Shown in pieces: positions 41,408 through 53,671 of a stretch of DNA of 64,000 nt. The stretch is from Bacillus sp. 1780r2a1. GTDB taxonomy: Bacteria; Bacillota; Bacilli; Bacillales; Bacillaceae_H. The translations under genes and the position numbers were made by a program. The stretch covers positions 4,027,258-4,091,257 of the forward strand of contig CP099863.1 in assembly GCA_024134725.1 (NCBI GenBank), read 5' to 3'. Each line of letters opens with the position of its first letter. Position 1 is the stretch's first letter. The notes below the pieces were generated by a model. The model saw nothing but the letters and a program-made list of their open reading frames with translations. It was not told the origin of the DNA and did no database searches.

Positions 41408-41782
41408 TTACTTAGACTTTAATGGTATATATTCCCTAACAACCTGCCTAATTTCATCAATATCAAACGGTTTTGCAAAGTGCGTTAATGCACCTAAATC
41501 TTTTGCTTCTTGAATCATATCTAATTCACCATAAGCGGTCATTATAATCACTTTTATTGTCTTGTCATACTCTTTTAATCTTTTTAGAATTTCAATTCCG
41601 TCCATTCCTGGAATCTTCATGTCAAGTAAGACAAGATCAAGTTGTTGTTCTTTTGCAATGTCAATCGCTTGAAACCCATTCGCTGCTTGAAAAGTTTGAT
41701 ACCCTTCCTTTTGCAATACTTCTGTTAGTAAAATACGAATTCCGTACTGGTCATCTACAATTAAGATTTTTTCAGTCAACAT
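41408..41782 (-). CDS. spo0F: Sporulation phosphorelay response regulator Spo0F
   Basis: Single-domain receiver of 124 aa that accepts phosphate from KinA-type kinases and passes it to Spo0B. Phospho-acceptor Asp54 is in [11 protein letters not shown], the acidic pocket is Asp10/Asp11, Thr82 is in IMTAYGE, and the switch Lys104 is in FAKPFD. There is no output domain. A candidate sigma-H promoter is upstream. Confidence 0.96.
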   Translation of the reverse strand: MLTEKILIVDDQYGIRILLTEVLQKEGYQTFQAANGFQAIDIAKEQQLDLVLLDMKIPGMDGIEILKRLKEYDKTIKVIIMTAYGELDMIQEAKDLGALTHFAKPFDIDEIRQVVREYIPLKSK

Positions 41783-41831
41783 AATCCCACCTTCTATACC
41801 GCCTCTTGTTGAGACAAAACTAACATATGTA

Positions 41832-41858
41832 TTTCGTTATAAAGCGACAAATCCCTGC
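41832..41858 (-). promoter_or_regulatory. Candidate sigma-H promoter of spo0F
   Basis: Minus strand: GCAGGGATT (41850-41858), 11-bp spacer, AACGAAA (41832-41838), compared with RNAGGAWWW and RNNGAAT. B. subtilis spo0F is sigma-H dependent. Confidence 0.5.
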
Positions 41859-42019
41859 TCATTTAAGAAAATCTTACAAAATACAGGAATTTCAGTCATT
41901 ATTCTTACCTCGTTTTTTAATACCTTTTTATTATAACTTGTTTTACACTAGAATATGGATATATTTTTTCGCTATAATGATTAGCAAACACTCTTGAGAA
42001 AGAGAAAGGTGAATTTATC

Positions 42020-42550
42020 ATGCTTAAAATTTTCACAACACAATTGTCTAGCTATTTTAAACGCATAGGCGAAAAAGAAGAACTCAACTTAGAAGATGGG
42101 TCTCGTATTTTAGCTCAAGCAGCCGTTGGACAAGGCAATATTTATATTTATGGAGTAAATGAAATGCAAGCTGTGACGTACGAAGCGACGCAGAGTGCAG
42201 AACCTTTAACTCATGCAAAACCTTTAGTTCTCGATGACATTCGCAGTTTAACATCAGTCGATCGAGTCCTCATTGTTACAAGATTTTCCACAGATGAAAA
42301 AGCAGTTGAAGTTGCACATATGCTACTTAAAGAAGGAATTCCGTTTGTTAGCATCGGTGCCGTTCCTAAAGAAGTACAAAGTGATAGCATTCATGACCTA
42401 TCAGATGTTCACATTAATACTTATCTTTTACAACCTCTTATACCTGATGATAATGGTGAACGCTTTGGCTTTCCAGCTCTCATGACGGCCCTTTATGCTT
42501 ATTATGGTTTATCGTTTACATTAAAAGAAATCCTAGATGAAAACGAATAA
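42020..42550 (+). CDS. ywjG: YwjG (DUF2529) family protein
   Basis: Protein of 176 aa, recognised by its place between spo0F and pyrG and by an SIS-like alternating fold (GNIYIYGVNEMQAV, RVLIVTRFSTDEKAVEVAHML). No activity is established. AAAGGTGAA precedes the ATG. It reads opposite to its neighbours and shares a bidirectional terminator with pyrG. A TATAAT at 41973-41978 is the likely -10. Confidence 0.8.
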   Translation: MLKIFTTQLSSYFKRIGEKEELNLEDGSRILAQAAVGQGNIYIYGVNEMQAVTYEATQSAEPLTHAKPLVLDDIRSLTSVDRVLIVTRFSTDEKAVEVAHMLLKEGIPFVSIGAVPKEVQSDSIHDLSDVHINTYLLQPLIPDDNGERFGFPALMTALYAYYGLSFTLKEILDENE

Positions 42551-42551
42551 C

Positions 42552-42581
42552 AAAAAGACGCTGTAACACAGCGTCTTTTTT
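42552..42581. terminator. Bidirectional terminator between ywjG and pyrG
   Basis: AAAAAGACGCTG pairs with CAGCGTCTTTTT; A-run on one side and T-run on the other, serving both converging genes. Confidence 0.9.
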
Positions 42582-42589
42582 ATCACATT

Positions 42590-44245
<1,656 letters not shown>

Positions 44246-44401
44246 TTACATAAACAATCACAATTCATTCATCATGTATGAAATTATTGAAAGCATGACT
44301 AAGAATGCTTGAATAAGAATTCAACTGTTCAGTACGAAAAAGCAAAAACCCGATAGCACAAAGAGCCTTTATAGTTTTTAACTCCAAGTTGCCAAGTTTT
44401 T

Positions 44402-44444
44402 AAAAAAAAATTGCTCCCAATGCCATAACAGGATTGGGAGCAAT
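44402..44444 (-). terminator. pyrG leader attenuator
   Basis: ATTGCTCCCAAT pairs with ATTGGGAGCAAT around an 11-nt loop, followed by nine T on the minus strand. The 5' arm contains GCTCCC, able to pair with a G-extended transcript 5' end, as in the B. subtilis pyrG mechanism. It would also end rpoE read-through. Confidence 0.8.
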
Positions 44445-44486
44445 GTTCTATATAATATGTTTAAACTTCTTAAATACTCGTTTAAA

Positions 44487-44528
44487 GAGCCCAAAAAAGA
44501 TTCTACATATTTCAATGACAAAAGTCAA
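44487..44528 (-). promoter_or_regulatory. pyrG promoter with GGGCTC start
   Basis: Minus strand: TTGACT (44523-44528), 17-bp spacer, TAGAAT (44500-44505), then 7 nt to GGGCTC (44492 downwards). A GGGC start allows reiterative G addition when CTP is low. Confidence 0.8.
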
Positions 44529-44544
44529 GAACCATTATGATAGA

Positions 44545-45090
44545 TTATTTTCCATCCTCATATTCAAGGTCTTCTTCGTCTTCTTCATCATCTTCTTCAT
44601 CTAGATCTTCATCTAAGTCATCAAATTCTTCTTCGTCTTCTTCAATAACATCTTCTTCATCTAAATCGTCAAAATCATCGTCATCTTCTTCTTCAGCTAG
44701 TTCATCAAGATCATCGAAATCTAGATCTTCTTCTTCTAAATCATCAAAATCATCTAACTCGTCTACAACAGCTTTTTTCGCTTTCTTCTTCTTAGGCTTC
44801 GCTGCTGGTACAATATCTTCTTCTGCCTGATCAAAAGGATACCAACCTCTTAAACCCCAATAGTTTTCACCAATTGTTAGGAAACGGCCATCGATATTAA
44901 TATCTGTATAGAACTGAGCAATTCTTGATTTTAATTCTGTATCTGACATCTCTGTTGCTTTTACAATTTCATCAATAATTTCTTGAAATGAAATAGCTTG
45001 ACGGTCTGTTTTCTCACTTAACAGCGCATACGCAATTTCGATCATTGACATCTCTTTTAATTCTTCTTTTGAGTATTTTTCTAAACTCAA
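44545..45090 (-). CDS. rpoE: RNA polymerase delta subunit
   Basis: Delta factor of Gram-positive RNA polymerase, 181 aa, promoting core recycling and sensitivity to initiating NTP levels. The HARE-type N-terminal domain (about 1-95; QFYTDINIDGRFLTIGENYWGLRGWYPF) is followed by a disordered Asp/Glu-rich tail after a basic KKKKAKKA stretch. I chose the TTG at 45090, with AAAGGG at normal distance; the GTG at 45099 is too close to it. A -10 TATAAT lies at 45182-45187. Confidence 0.95.
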   Translation of the reverse strand: MSLEKYSKEELKEMSMIEIAYALLSEKTDRQAISFQEIIDEIVKATEMSDTELKSRIAQFYTDINIDGRFLTIGENYWGLRGWYPFDQAEEDIVPAAKPKKKKAKKAVVDELDDFDDLEEEDLDFDDLDELAEEEDDDDFDDLDEEDVIEEDEEEFDDLDEDLDEEDDEEDEEDLEYEDGK

Positions 45091-45244
45091 AGGTGACACG
45101 CCCTTTCTATGTATATCTAAAATCTATTAAATCAATTCATCATAAGTTCAAATGATGGACACGAATAAATACATACCATTCATTATAAACAAATTCAATA
45201 CATTTATGCTAGCCTCGATTCTAAAAATCTCTTGGAAATTGCAA

Positions 45245-45292
45245 AATGAAACAGAAACTACTAGCTCTATATAGCTAATAGTTTCTGTTTCT
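45245..45292 (-). terminator. Terminator of the acyl-CoA operon
   Basis: GAAACAGAAACTA pairs with TAGTTTCTGTTTC, enclosing a further AGCT stem, at the 3' end of icmF. Confidence 0.78.
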
Positions 45293-45300
45293 AAAACAAT

Positions 45301-48300
45301 TTACATATTTCGACGATACTGCCCACCACATTCGTAAAGCGCCTGTGTAATTTCACCGAGGCTGGCAACTTGGACGGTATTCATAAGCTCAGCAAAGATA
45401 TTCTCTCCATTGTTGGCAACCTTTTTTAACCTTTCAAGCGCTGGCTTTGCATCACCAATATGTTTTTTTTGAAACGCTTTAAGCTGCTCGATTTGATAAT
45501 TCTTTTCTTCCCAAGATGCGCGAGCAAGCTGCATATCATTAACGCTTATATCACCTTGCTCATTGGGGTTACGATACGTATTTACTCCAATGATTGGTAA
45601 GGAACCATTATGCTTTCTCATCTCATATTCCATTGATTCATCTTGAATTTTGCCGCGCTGGTACTGTAGCTCCATAGCACCTAATACTCCACCTCGTGTA
45701 TTGATACGTTCAAATTCTTGTAAAACAGCTTCCTCCACTAAATCTGTTAACTCTTCTACAATATAAGAACCTTGAAGCGGGTTTTCATTCTTTGTTAACC
45801 CATTTTCTTTCGTAATAATTAATTGAATAGCCATCGCACGACGTACTGATTCTTCCGTAGGTGTTGTAATAGCTTCATCATACGCATTCGTATGCAAAGA
45901 GTTACAGTTATCATGAAGAGCCATTAATGCCTGTAGTGTTGTACGAATGTCGTTAAACTGAATTTCTTGAGCATGAAGTGAACGCCCAGACGTTTGTACA
46001 TGGTACTTTAACTTTTGACTCCGTTCGTTTGCTCCATATTTATCACGCATAACAATGGCCCATATACGTCGAGCTACGCGACCAATTACCGTATACTCGG
46101 GATCAAGTCCATTACTGAAAAAGAAGGAAAGGTTTGGTGCAAAGTCATCGATATTCATACCACGACTTAAGTAATACTCTACATACGTAAATCCATTAGC
46201 AAGCGTAAAAGCAAGCTGAGAAATGGGGTTAGCTCCTGCCTCTGCAATATGATAGCCCGAAATTGACACAGAGTAATAGTTACGAACTTGATTCTGCGTA
46301 AAGTATTCTTGAATATCTCCCATCATCTTCAAAGCAAACTCTGTAGAGAAAATACATGTATTCTGTCCTTGGTCTTCTTTTAAAATATCTGCTTGGACAG
46401 TTCCTCTAACCGTGGTTAAGGCTTCGTTTTTTACCACTTCGTATTCTTCTAGACTCAGCTGACGTTTCAACTCTTTTTCTTTTTTATCTACCTTTTGAGC
46501 AATAGCTACGTTCATGAACATAGCTAATAAAATAGGAGCTGGTCCGTTAATCGTCATAGAAACCGATGTAGAAGGTGCACATAAATCAAAGCCTTCATAT
46601 AACTTTTTCATATCGTCTAATGTACATATACTAACGCCACTTTCACCGATTTTCCCGAAAATATCAGGACGTTCCGCTGGATTTTCACCATATAGCGTCA
46701 CGGAATCAAAGGCTGTGCTTAGACGCTTCGCGTTATCATCTTTTGACAAATAATGAAAGCGACGGTTCGTTCTTTCTGGTGTGCCTTCTCCAGCAAACTG
46801 TCGTTTAGGGTCTTCACCTTTTCGCTTAAATGGGAAAACTCCGGCTGTAAAAGGAAATCCACCTGGAACGTTTTCTCTATATAACCACTGTAAAACATCT
46901 CCATCATCTCGTAATGTAGGCAACGCTACCTTTGGAATTTTCAATCCTGACAATGTCTCAATTTGTAAATCTGTTTTGATTTCTTTTCCTCGCACGTAAG
47001 TTGTCAACGTAGGTTGACGATAGTTAATCTTTAATTCTTCCCACCTTTCTAACTTCTCTTTTGATTCTTTAGATAACTGGTTTTCATATTTTTGCAAAAG
47101 TTCCTTTAGCTCATGCTGACTTTCTTTATGTCTAACCTCATTTATAACGCTTTTTACTTGATGGACTTTATGCGCAAAGTCCCCTTGCTCTTTTGCATAG
47201 CTATGATAGCCTCGCACTGTATTTACAATCTCCTGTAAATATTGCTGTTTATCTGGAGGAATAATGGTATGTGATTGTTTTTCATCTGTAGATAGAGTTG
47301 GTTTAAGCTGAGTATTGAACTGTTGATTAATAGTGCGAATCAACTCATTATATAAATAATTAGTTCCCGGGTCGTTAAATTGACTGGCAATAGTTCCATA
47401 TACAGGCATATTGCCTGGTGATTCCTCAAATCGTTCATGGTTACGCTGATATTGCTTTTGAACTTGGCGCTTCGCATCTTCAGACCCTTTTTTCTCAAAT
47501 TTATTAATAACAACAAAGTCGGCATAATCAAGCATCTCAATCTTTTCAAGCTGCGATGGGGCACCAAATTCACTAGTCATGACATACATGGATAGATTGG
47601 CTAAATCTTTAATTTCAGCATCCGCTTGCCCAATACCACTCGTTTCGACGATAATCATGTCGAAGCCCGCTGTCGTTACAATATCAACTGCATCTTTAAT
47701 AGCTGCTGATAGCTCATGTTTAGAAGAACGTGTTGCTAAACTCCTCATATAAACTCGATTCGATGAAACGCTATTCATTCGAATTCGGTCTCCTAACAGC
47801 GCTCCACCTGTTTTTTGCTTAGTTGGATCAATTGATAATACAGCAATATGAAGAGATTCATTTTCTTCTAGAAAGCGCCGAATTAATTCATCTGTTAAAG
47901 AGCTTTTACCAGCCCCGCCTGTTCCCGTTATACCTAAAATGGGAATAGATGATGCCGATTTTAAATCTCTTTTAATCGCTTCTAGAGTTGCCGCTTGTTC
48001 TTGCATAACCCCATTTAAAAGCGCATTCTCAACTAATGTAATATACTGAGCAATGACTTGATGATTGGTTTTTTCTAACTGATTGACCGGGGGTACTTCA
48101 GGCACAGCCACCATCTGACACTCGTCCACCATATACTGAATCATGCCTTGTAGCCCCATTAAGCGCCCATCCTCTGGAGAGAAAATTTTAGCAATCCCGT
48201 AGTGGTGAAGCTCCTCTCTTTCGCTTGGAATAATAACTCCACCACCTCCTCCATAAATACGAATGTGGGAAGCCCCTTTCTCTTTTAGCAAATCATACAT

Positions 48301-48528
48301 ATATTTAAAGTACTCGACGTGACCTCCTTGGTATGAAGAAATTGCAATTCCTTGAACATCCTCCTGTATAGCAGCATTCACCACCTCTTCAACAGACCGG
48401 TTATGGCCTAAGTGAATGACTTCTACTCCTAACGATTGCAAAATGCGTCGCATAATATTAATAGACGCATCATGGCCATCAAATAAGCTAGCCGCCGTTA
48501 CAAAACGTACTCTTTTCTTTTGCTCCAT
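45301..48528 (-). CDS. icmF: Fused isobutyryl-CoA mutase IcmF
   Basis: Coenzyme B12 enzyme interconverting isobutyryl-CoA and n-butyryl-CoA, 1075 aa. There are three parts: B12-binding domain (1-135, lower axial His19 in DGHDAS), a G-protein chaperone of the MeaB type (about 195-410, Walker A GTGGAGKS), and the mutase TIM barrel (about 530-1075). The substrate motif reads FPFTAGVF with Phe, where methylmalonyl-CoA mutase has Tyr, supporting isobutyryl-CoA. Last gene of the catabolic operon; it links valine and fatty-acid carbon. Confidence 0.93.
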   Translation of the reverse strand: MEQKKRVRFVTAASLFDGHDASINIMRRILQSLGVEVIHLGHNRSVEEVVNAAIQEDVQGIAISSYQGGHVEYFKYMYDLLKEKGASHIRIYGGGGGVIIPSEREELHHYGIAKIFSPEDGRLMGLQGMIQYMVDECQMVAVPEVPPVNQLEKTNHQVIAQYITLVENALLNGVMQEQAATLEAIKRDLKSASSIPILGITGTGGAGKSSLTDELIRRFLEENESLHIAVLSIDPTKQKTGGALLGDRIRMNSVSSNRVYMRSLATRSSKHELSAAIKDAVDIVTTAGFDMIIVETSGIGQADAEIKDLANLSMYVMTSEFGAPSQLEKIEMLDYADFVVINKFEKKGSEDAKRQVQKQYQRNHERFEESPGNMPVYGTIASQFNDPGTNYLYNELIRTINQQFNTQLKPTLSTDEKQSHTIIPPDKQQYLQEIVNTVRGYHSYAKEQGDFAHKVHQVKSVINEVRHKESQHELKELLQKYENQLSKESKEKLERWEELKINYRQPTLTTYVRGKEIKTDLQIETLSGLKIPKVALPTLRDDGDVLQWLYRENVPGGFPFTAGVFPFKRKGEDPKRQFAGEGTPERTNRRFHYLSKDDNAKRLSTAFDSVTLYGENPAERPDIFGKIGESGVSICTLDDMKKLYEGFDLCAPSTSVSMTINGPAPILLAMFMNVAIAQKVDKKEKELKRQLSLEEYEVVKNEALTTVRGTVQADILKEDQGQNTCIFSTEFALKMMGDIQEYFTQNQVRNYYSVSISGYHIAEAGANPISQLAFTLANGFTYVEYYLSRGMNIDDFAPNLSFFFSNGLDPEYTVIGRVARRIWAIVMRDKYGANERSQKLKYHVQTSGRSLHAQEIQFNDIRTTLQALMALHDNCNSLHTNAYDEAITTPTEESVRRAMAIQLIITKENGLTKNENPLQGSYIVEELTDLVEEAVLQEFERINTRGGVLGAMELQYQRGKIQDESMEYEMRKHNGSLPIIGVNTYRNPNEQGDISVNDMQLARASWEEKNYQIEQLKAFQKKHIGDAKPALERLKKVANNGENIFAELMNTVQVASLGEITQALYECGGQYRRNM

Positions 48529-48546
48529 TATAATGACGCCTCCCCA

Positions 48547-49176
48547 TTAAACAGATTGGACTGAAAAATCTTTTAGCAAAAACTTCAGCTGTATGTTTGT
48601 GTATTCTTCCAGCGTGTAGTGTTGCTGCAGCCACCAACGTCTAAACGCCCACATCTGCCCCTGGACAAAAATATGATGGGCTAGCAGCTTTACCTCTTTG
48701 TCATCTAGAAGGAATTGCTCGCTTTGGATACAACCACGAATTAATGTCTCAAACATGCCCACCATCTCAAGCTCTTTTTTTAATACATAGGGGAGAGCAT
48801 CTTTTGATAATGATTTTGCTTCTTGGTACATAACAAGAACTTCATCTTGAAGTTCATTAATCACCTTAAAATAATGCGTAATTGCCTTTTCTAAGCATTG
48901 AACCGTATAGCCTTCAAGGTGCATTTCCTCTTCTAAGCGCTCTCTTACTTCTTCATAAATGCTGTCGCAAACTAAATAAAGAACATCTTCTTTTGACTGG
49001 ATGTATTCATAAAGCGTACCGATACTAAATCCTGATGATTTTGCGATTTCTCTCGTGGTCGTTCGATGAAAACCTTTTTCTTTAAAAAGACTAACTGCAC
49101 CTTTCACCATCTGCGTCCGTCTTTCTTCAATTAACCGCTCATCCTTAATAGAGGTAAGCACTTCTCTTTTACTCAT
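48547..49176 (-). CDS. TetR-family regulator (FadR-like)
   Basis: TetR regulator of 209 aa. The N-terminal HTH (about 20-60; FHRTTTREIAKSSGFSIGTLYEYIQSKEDVLY) is followed by a helical ligand domain. I chose the ATG at 49176, seven bases after AAGGTGG; the longer open frame overlaps acdA without support. Being inside an acyl-CoA operon suggests an acyl-CoA-responsive repressor like B. subtilis FadR (YsiA). A FadR-like operator is found at the operon promoter. Confidence 0.85.
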   Translation of the reverse strand: MSKREVLTSIKDERLIEERRTQMVKGAVSLFKEKGFHRTTTREIAKSSGFSIGTLYEYIQSKEDVLYLVCDSIYEEVRERLEEEMHLEGYTVQCLEKAITHYFKVINELQDEVLVMYQEAKSLSKDALPYVLKKELEMVGMFETLIRGCIQSEQFLLDDKEVKLLAHHIFVQGQMWAFRRWWLQQHYTLEEYTNIQLKFLLKDFSVQSV

Positions 49177-49198
49177 CAACATCCACCTTCTCCGCTCT

Positions 49199-50338
49199 TT
49201 ATTTTGAAAGGTAACGAGAAATAACCAAACGCTGAACCTCTTGAGTCCCTTCATAAATTTGGGTAATTTTTGCATCTCTCATATATCTCTCAACAGGATA
49301 ATCCTTCGTATATCCGTACCCACCAAATACTTGAACAGCTTCTGTCGTGACTTTCATAGCAGTATCACCTGCATAAAGTTTTGACATAGCGGATTCCTTC
49401 CCATAAGGTAGCCCTTCTCCTTCTAACCAAGCTGCCTGATACGTTAATAGTCGTGCTGCCTCAATGCTAGTTGCCATATCAGCTAACTTAAACGCAATTC
49501 CCTGCTGCGCAATAATGGGCTTGCCAAACTGGTGACGCTCTTTTGCATACGCCACCGCTGCGTCTAGAGCTCCTTGAGCAATCCCTACCGCTTGAGCAGC
49601 AATACCGTTTCGTCCACCATCCAGCGTCATCATGGCAATCTTAAAGCCCTCTCCTTCGTTGCCCAGTAGATTCTCTTTTGGCACTCGACAGTTCTCAAAG
49701 ATAATTTCCGTTGTGGGTGATGAACGAATACCTAGCTTCTTTTCTTTCTTTCCAACAGAGAATCCTTCCGTATTCTTCTCCACGATGAATGCGCTCGTTC
49801 CTTTTTGTTTTTCTGCTGGATTTGTACGGGCAAACACGACATAAATATCCGCTTCTCCACCGTTTGTAATGAAGATCTTCGAGCCGTTTAATACATAAAA
49901 ATCGCCTTCTTTTACAGCGGTCGTTTTCATGCCTCCCGCATCAGATCCTGCACTCGACTCAGTAAGTCCGTAAGCACCAATTTTTTCTCCTTGAGCCATC
50001 GGTTTTAAGTACTTATGCTTTTGCTCTTCGCTACCAAACTTAAAGATTGGCCACCCAGCAAGAGAGGTATGGGCTGACAGTGTCACTCCTGTTGATGCAC
50101 ATACGCGCGACAGCTCTTCAACGGCTATACAATAAGCTAAATAGTCGCTTCCAATTCCTCCATACTCTTCTGGCCACGGGATGCCAGTTAATCCTAGCTC
50201 ACTCATCTTTCGAAAGATATCTCGATCAAAACGCTCTTCTTCATCTCTCTCTTCAGCTGTAGGCCCTACCTCATTCTTAGCAAAATCTCGAACCATTTTC
50301 CGAATCATTTCATGCTCTTCTGATAGTTTAAAATACAT
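49199..50338 (-). CDS. acdA: Acyl-CoA dehydrogenase AcdA
   Basis: FAD-dependent dehydrogenase of 379 aa that introduces the trans-2 double bond in acyl-CoA. It starts [20 protein letters not shown] from the ATG at 50338 after GGGGGAG. Motifs: [18 protein letters not shown] for FAD binding and the catalytic Glu in [18 protein letters not shown]. The location near rpoE matches B. subtilis acdA. It follows the second acyl-CoA dehydrogenase by 16 bp. Confidence 0.93.
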   Translation of the reverse strand: MYFKLSEEHEMIRKMVRDFAKNEVGPTAEERDEEERFDRDIFRKMSELGLTGIPWPEEYGGIGSDYLAYCIAVEELSRVCASTGVTLSAHTSLAGWPIFKFGSEEQKHKYLKPMAQGEKIGAYGLTESSAGSDAGGMKTTAVKEGDFYVLNGSKIFITNGGEADIYVVFARTNPAEKQKGTSAFIVEKNTEGFSVGKKEKKLGIRSSPTTEIIFENCRVPKENLLGNEGEGFKIAMMTLDGGRNGIAAQAVGIAQGALDAAVAYAKERHQFGKPIIAQQGIAFKLADMATSIEAARLLTYQAAWLEGEGLPYGKESAMSKLYAGDTAMKVTTEAVQVFGGYGYTKDYPVERYMRDAKITQIYEGTQEVQRLVISRYLSK

Positions 50339-50354
50339 GTTAAGCTCCCCCAAT

Positions 50355-51467
50355 TTATAAAGATTTACTGATTACGATACGCTGAATTTCACTTGTTCCT
50401 TCATAAATTTCACATACCTTTGCATCTCGGAATAAACGTTCTACAGCATGGCCTTGTGTGGCTCCTCCAAGTCCAATAAGCTGAATGGCTTCTGTCGTAA
50501 GATTCATTGCAGCTTGTGAAGCAAAAAGCTTTGCCATTGAAGCTTGTTTTGTACATTTCATGCCTTGTTGATATAAATGAGCTGCGCGATAAACAAGTAG
50601 TCGAGCTGCTTCCACTTGAGTTTCCATGTCAGCAAGTTTTCCTTGCTGAAGAATGTTCTCTTTTTCTTCAGTAAATACTATATTTTTCTTGGCTTCATAA
50701 AGAGCTCCTTCTGCAATCCCTAAGGACTGCGCTGCAATGCCAATTCTCCCTGCATCTAAATTGGCCATCGCAATCTTAAAGCCCTCTCCTTCGTTGCCAA
50801 GGCGATTAGCAACTGGTATTTTCATATTTTCAAAGTGAAGCTGCACAGTACGAGAACCGTTTAACCCCATCTTTTTTTCATCTTTCCCAACGTGAAACCC
50901 AACCATATTTTTCTCTACAATAAACGCGGTAATTCCTTTGGAACCTAAGCTTCTGTTAGTTTTCGCAAACATAATGTACGTATCTGCTTCTCCACCATTT
51001 GTGATAAAAATTTTGGAACCGTTTACAATATAGTGGTCTTCTTTTCTTTCAGCAGTTGTTTTTAAACTAGCTGCATCAGAGCCTGCATTCGGTTCAGTTA
51101 AAGCAAAAGCGCCCAGATATGCTCCTTTGGATAGTTTTGTCACATACCTCTGCTTTTGTTCATCTGTTCCAAAGCGAAGAATTGGATTGGTACCAACGGA
51201 CGTATGAACAGATAAAATAACGCCTAAAGCAGGGCTTACTTTGGAGATTTCATGGATGGCCATGGTATATGAAATAAAATCGAGCTCTTGACCACCGTAA
51301 ACCTTTGGAATAGGAATTCCAAGAAGGCCTGCATTCCCCATGACTTTTAACATCTCTTTTGGAAACTCTCCGTTCTCCATTTTGGGCACCACTTTTATCA
51401 CTTCATCCGCCACAAATTTACGAATGAGCTGTTGAAAGCTGAGCTGTTTATCCGTAAAAGCAAGCAT
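50355..51467 (-). CDS. Second acyl-CoA dehydrogenase
   Basis: Paralogue of AcdA, 370 aa, with FAD motif [18 protein letters not shown] and catalytic Glu in [15 protein letters not shown]. It may be the short- or branched-chain member (MmgC/Bcd type); specificity cannot be read from sequence by eye. Same operon, 11 bp downstream of the hydroxyacyl-CoA dehydrogenase gene. RBS AAGGAGTGATGAA. Confidence 0.9.
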   Translation of the reverse strand: MLAFTDKQLSFQQLIRKFVADEVIKVVPKMENGEFPKEMLKVMGNAGLLGIPIPKVYGGQELDFISYTMAIHEISKVSPALGVILSVHTSVGTNPILRFGTDEQKQRYVTKLSKGAYLGAFALTEPNAGSDAASLKTTAERKEDHYIVNGSKIFITNGGEADTYIMFAKTNRSLGSKGITAFIVEKNMVGFHVGKDEKKMGLNGSRTVQLHFENMKIPVANRLGNEGEGFKIAMANLDAGRIGIAAQSLGIAEGALYEAKKNIVFTEEKENILQQGKLADMETQVEAARLLVYRAAHLYQQGMKCTKQASMAKLFASQAAMNLTTEAIQLIGLGGATQGHAVERLFRDAKVCEIYEGTSEIQRIVISKSL

Positions 51468-51478
51468 TTCATCACTCC

Positions 51479-52333
51479 TTACTTGTCATATATAAAAAAG
51501 CCACGACCTACTTTCTTCCCTAACCAACCCGCTTTTACATATTTCCTTAACAACGGACACGGTCGATATTTATCATCTCCAAACCCTTTGTGGAGTGTTT
51601 CCATAATAAATAGACAGGTATCTAAGCCAATAAAATCAGCTAGCGTCAGCGGCCCCATTGGATGACGCATGCCAAGCTTCATCACTGCATCAATATCCTC
51701 TTTCCTTGCAACACCTTCATATAACGTATAAATTGCTTCATTAATCATTGGCATTAAAATTCGGTTTGATACAAACCCAGGAAAATCTTCTACTTCTACA
51801 GGAACTTTATTTAAACGCTCAGACGTTTCGTGAATTACTTTATACACTTCATCGCTTGTAGCTAACCCTCGAATAATTTCCACTAACTTCATCACAGGCA
51901 CTGGGTTCATAAAATGCATTCCAATGACTTGTTGAGGCCGATTAGTAGCGGCTGCAATTTCGGTAATGGGTAGGGATGATGTATTGGTAGCCAAGATTGT
52001 ATGAGGTGGCATAAGCTGATCTAACTCTTTAAAGAGCATTTGTTTAACCTCCATTTTCTCCACGACGGCTTCCACTACTAAATCTATTTGCTTTGCCTTA
52101 GAAAGAGACGAAATTGGACTTAATCTCTCCATCACTTCATCCTTTTCCGCTTGTGTCATAGCAGCTTTTTCTACTTGGCGATTTAACTGCTTATCGATAA
52201 ATGCGATTCCTTTTTTAATCTGTTCTTCTGACATATCGTAAAGTGAAACATGGTAATTTGACGTCATAAAAACTTGGGCAATCCCTAACCCCATTTGTCC
52301 TGCTCCAATTACAAGTACGTTCTTAATATCCAT
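51479..52333 (-). CDS. mmgB: 3-hydroxybutyryl-CoA dehydrogenase
   Basis: NAD(P)-dependent oxidation of 3-hydroxyacyl-CoA, 284 aa. The Rossmann motif is VIGAGQMGLGIAQVF, the catalytic dyad His is in GMHFMNPVPVMKLVEII, and the C-terminal domain contains PGFVSNRILMPMINEA. MmgB/Hbd type. Sits between thiolase and acyl-CoA dehydrogenase genes, spaced 15 bp from the thiolase. Confidence 0.93.
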   Translation of the reverse strand: MDIKNVLVIGAGQMGLGIAQVFMTSNYHVSLYDMSEEQIKKGIAFIDKQLNRQVEKAAMTQAEKDEVMERLSPISSLSKAKQIDLVVEAVVEKMEVKQMLFKELDQLMPPHTILATNTSSLPITEIAAATNRPQQVIGMHFMNPVPVMKLVEIIRGLATSDEVYKVIHETSERLNKVPVEVEDFPGFVSNRILMPMINEAIYTLYEGVARKEDIDAVMKLGMRHPMGPLTLADFIGLDTCLFIMETLHKGFGDDKYRPCPLLRKYVKAGWLGKKVGRGFFIYDK

Positions 52334-52348
52334 GGCCTTCTCCCCTTT

Positions 52349-53527
52349 TTAATGTACTTCTACCATCACAGCATCACCCTGGCCACCGCCACTACAAATT
52401 GCTGCAATTCCTAAGCCACCCCCACGGCGCTTTAGTTCGTGAATAAGGGTAACTAAAATCCTCGCTCCACTTGCCCCAATTGGATGGCCAAGTGCGATAG
52501 CTCCTCCGTTTACGTTCACTTTGTCAGCAGGTAAGTTAGCTACTTGCATGCTCATAAGCGCTACAGCTGCAAAGGCTTCGTTAATCTCAAATAAATCAAT
52601 ATCTTGAACAGTTTTATTACAACGCTTTAACACTCTCTCTATTACTAACCCTGGCGTAACAGGAAATTTTTGTGGCTCAACAGCTAATGAGTCATGACCT
52701 ATAATCGTTGCAATCGGTTGATAACCATTTTGCTTTGCTTCTTCTTCATTCATTACAAGCAATGCTGCTGCGCCGTCATTTACACCGGGTGCGTTGCCTG
52801 CCGTAATTGTTCCATCATGATCGAATACTGGTCGCAGCGTACTCAGTCTTTCATATGACGTATCATGGCGTGGCCCCTCATCTTGCTTCACTACTTCTGT
52901 TCCTTTACGTCCTTTGACATCGATGGCCACAAGCTCAGCTTGCCACTTTCCCTCTCTCTCTGCTTGAACAGCCAACTGATGACTACGTAAAGCCCACTCA
53001 TCCTGCTTTTCTCGGGAAATATTCAGTTCATTTGCTAATCTATTTCCGTAAGTTCCCATATGAACTCCTGTAAAGCTGCATGTTAAACCATCATGAATCA
53101 TCAAATCTTTGGTTTGGCCATCTCCCATTCGAAAACCCCATCTTGCTTTTGGTAAAAGGTATGGTGCGTTGCTCATAGACTCCATGCCTCCGGCCACAAT
53201 GGTCGAAGCTTCACCTAAACGTATATACTGGTCTGCTAACATAACACTTCTCATCCCTGATGCACATACTTTGTTAATGGTTTCTGTTTGCACACTCCAA
53301 GGTAAACCAGCATGATGCAGCGCTTGACGAGATGGCAATTGTCCTTGTCCCCCTTGAAGTACACAGCCCATAATAACCGAATCAATCTTTTCTGCCTCTA
53401 CACCAGCACGCTGAACCGCCGATTTTATAGCGTGGCCACCGAGCTCTGAGGCAGTGAGTGAGCTTAGCCCTCCCCCTAATTTACCAAAAGGCGTACGCAC
53501 AGCACTGACAATGACAGACTTCTTCAT
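52349..53527 (-). CDS. mmgA: Acetyl-CoA acetyltransferase (thiolase)
   Basis: Thiolase of 392 aa performing thiolytic cleavage, or condensation, of acetoacetyl-CoA. Acylated Cys is in INKVCASGMRSV, the His base is in NGGAIALGHPIGASGARIL and the second Cys in AAICSGGGQGDA. GGGGGAG precedes the ATG. A GC-rich hairpin lies in the 144-bp gap after fadF. Confidence 0.93.
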   Translation of the reverse strand: MKKSVIVSAVRTPFGKLGGGLSSLTASELGGHAIKSAVQRAGVEAEKIDSVIMGCVLQGGQGQLPSRQALHHAGLPWSVQTETINKVCASGMRSVMLADQYIRLGEASTIVAGGMESMSNAPYLLPKARWGFRMGDGQTKDLMIHDGLTCSFTGVHMGTYGNRLANELNISREKQDEWALRSHQLAVQAEREGKWQAELVAIDVKGRKGTEVVKQDEGPRHDTSYERLSTLRPVFDHDGTITAGNAPGVNDGAAALLVMNEEEAKQNGYQPIATIIGHDSLAVEPQKFPVTPGLVIERVLKRCNKTVQDIDLFEINEAFAAVALMSMQVANLPADKVNVNGGAIALGHPIGASGARILVTLIHELKRRGGGLGIAAICSGGGQGDAVMVEVH

Positions 53528-53671
53528 CTATAACTCCCCCTTTTCCGATTGAACGTTTGCTCAACTTGATGGCAAGCAAACTTTCTATCCCTTACAAGGT
53601 TGTAGCCCCCGTGCTTTTAGTAGCATTTGGGGGGCTTCTAAACCTTTATGCTTGTGTAATAAACTCTCTTA

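Noticed and set aside
44537-44830. Serine-rich plus-strand open frame
   Set aside because: It is the antisense of the Asp/Glu-rich rpoE tail; composition explains it and there is no ribosome-binding site.
53604-53636. GC-rich hairpin between fadF and mmgA taken as terminator
   Set aside because: Neither strand has a U-run after the stem, and the genes are otherwise tightly arranged. It may be an mRNA processing or stabilising stem.
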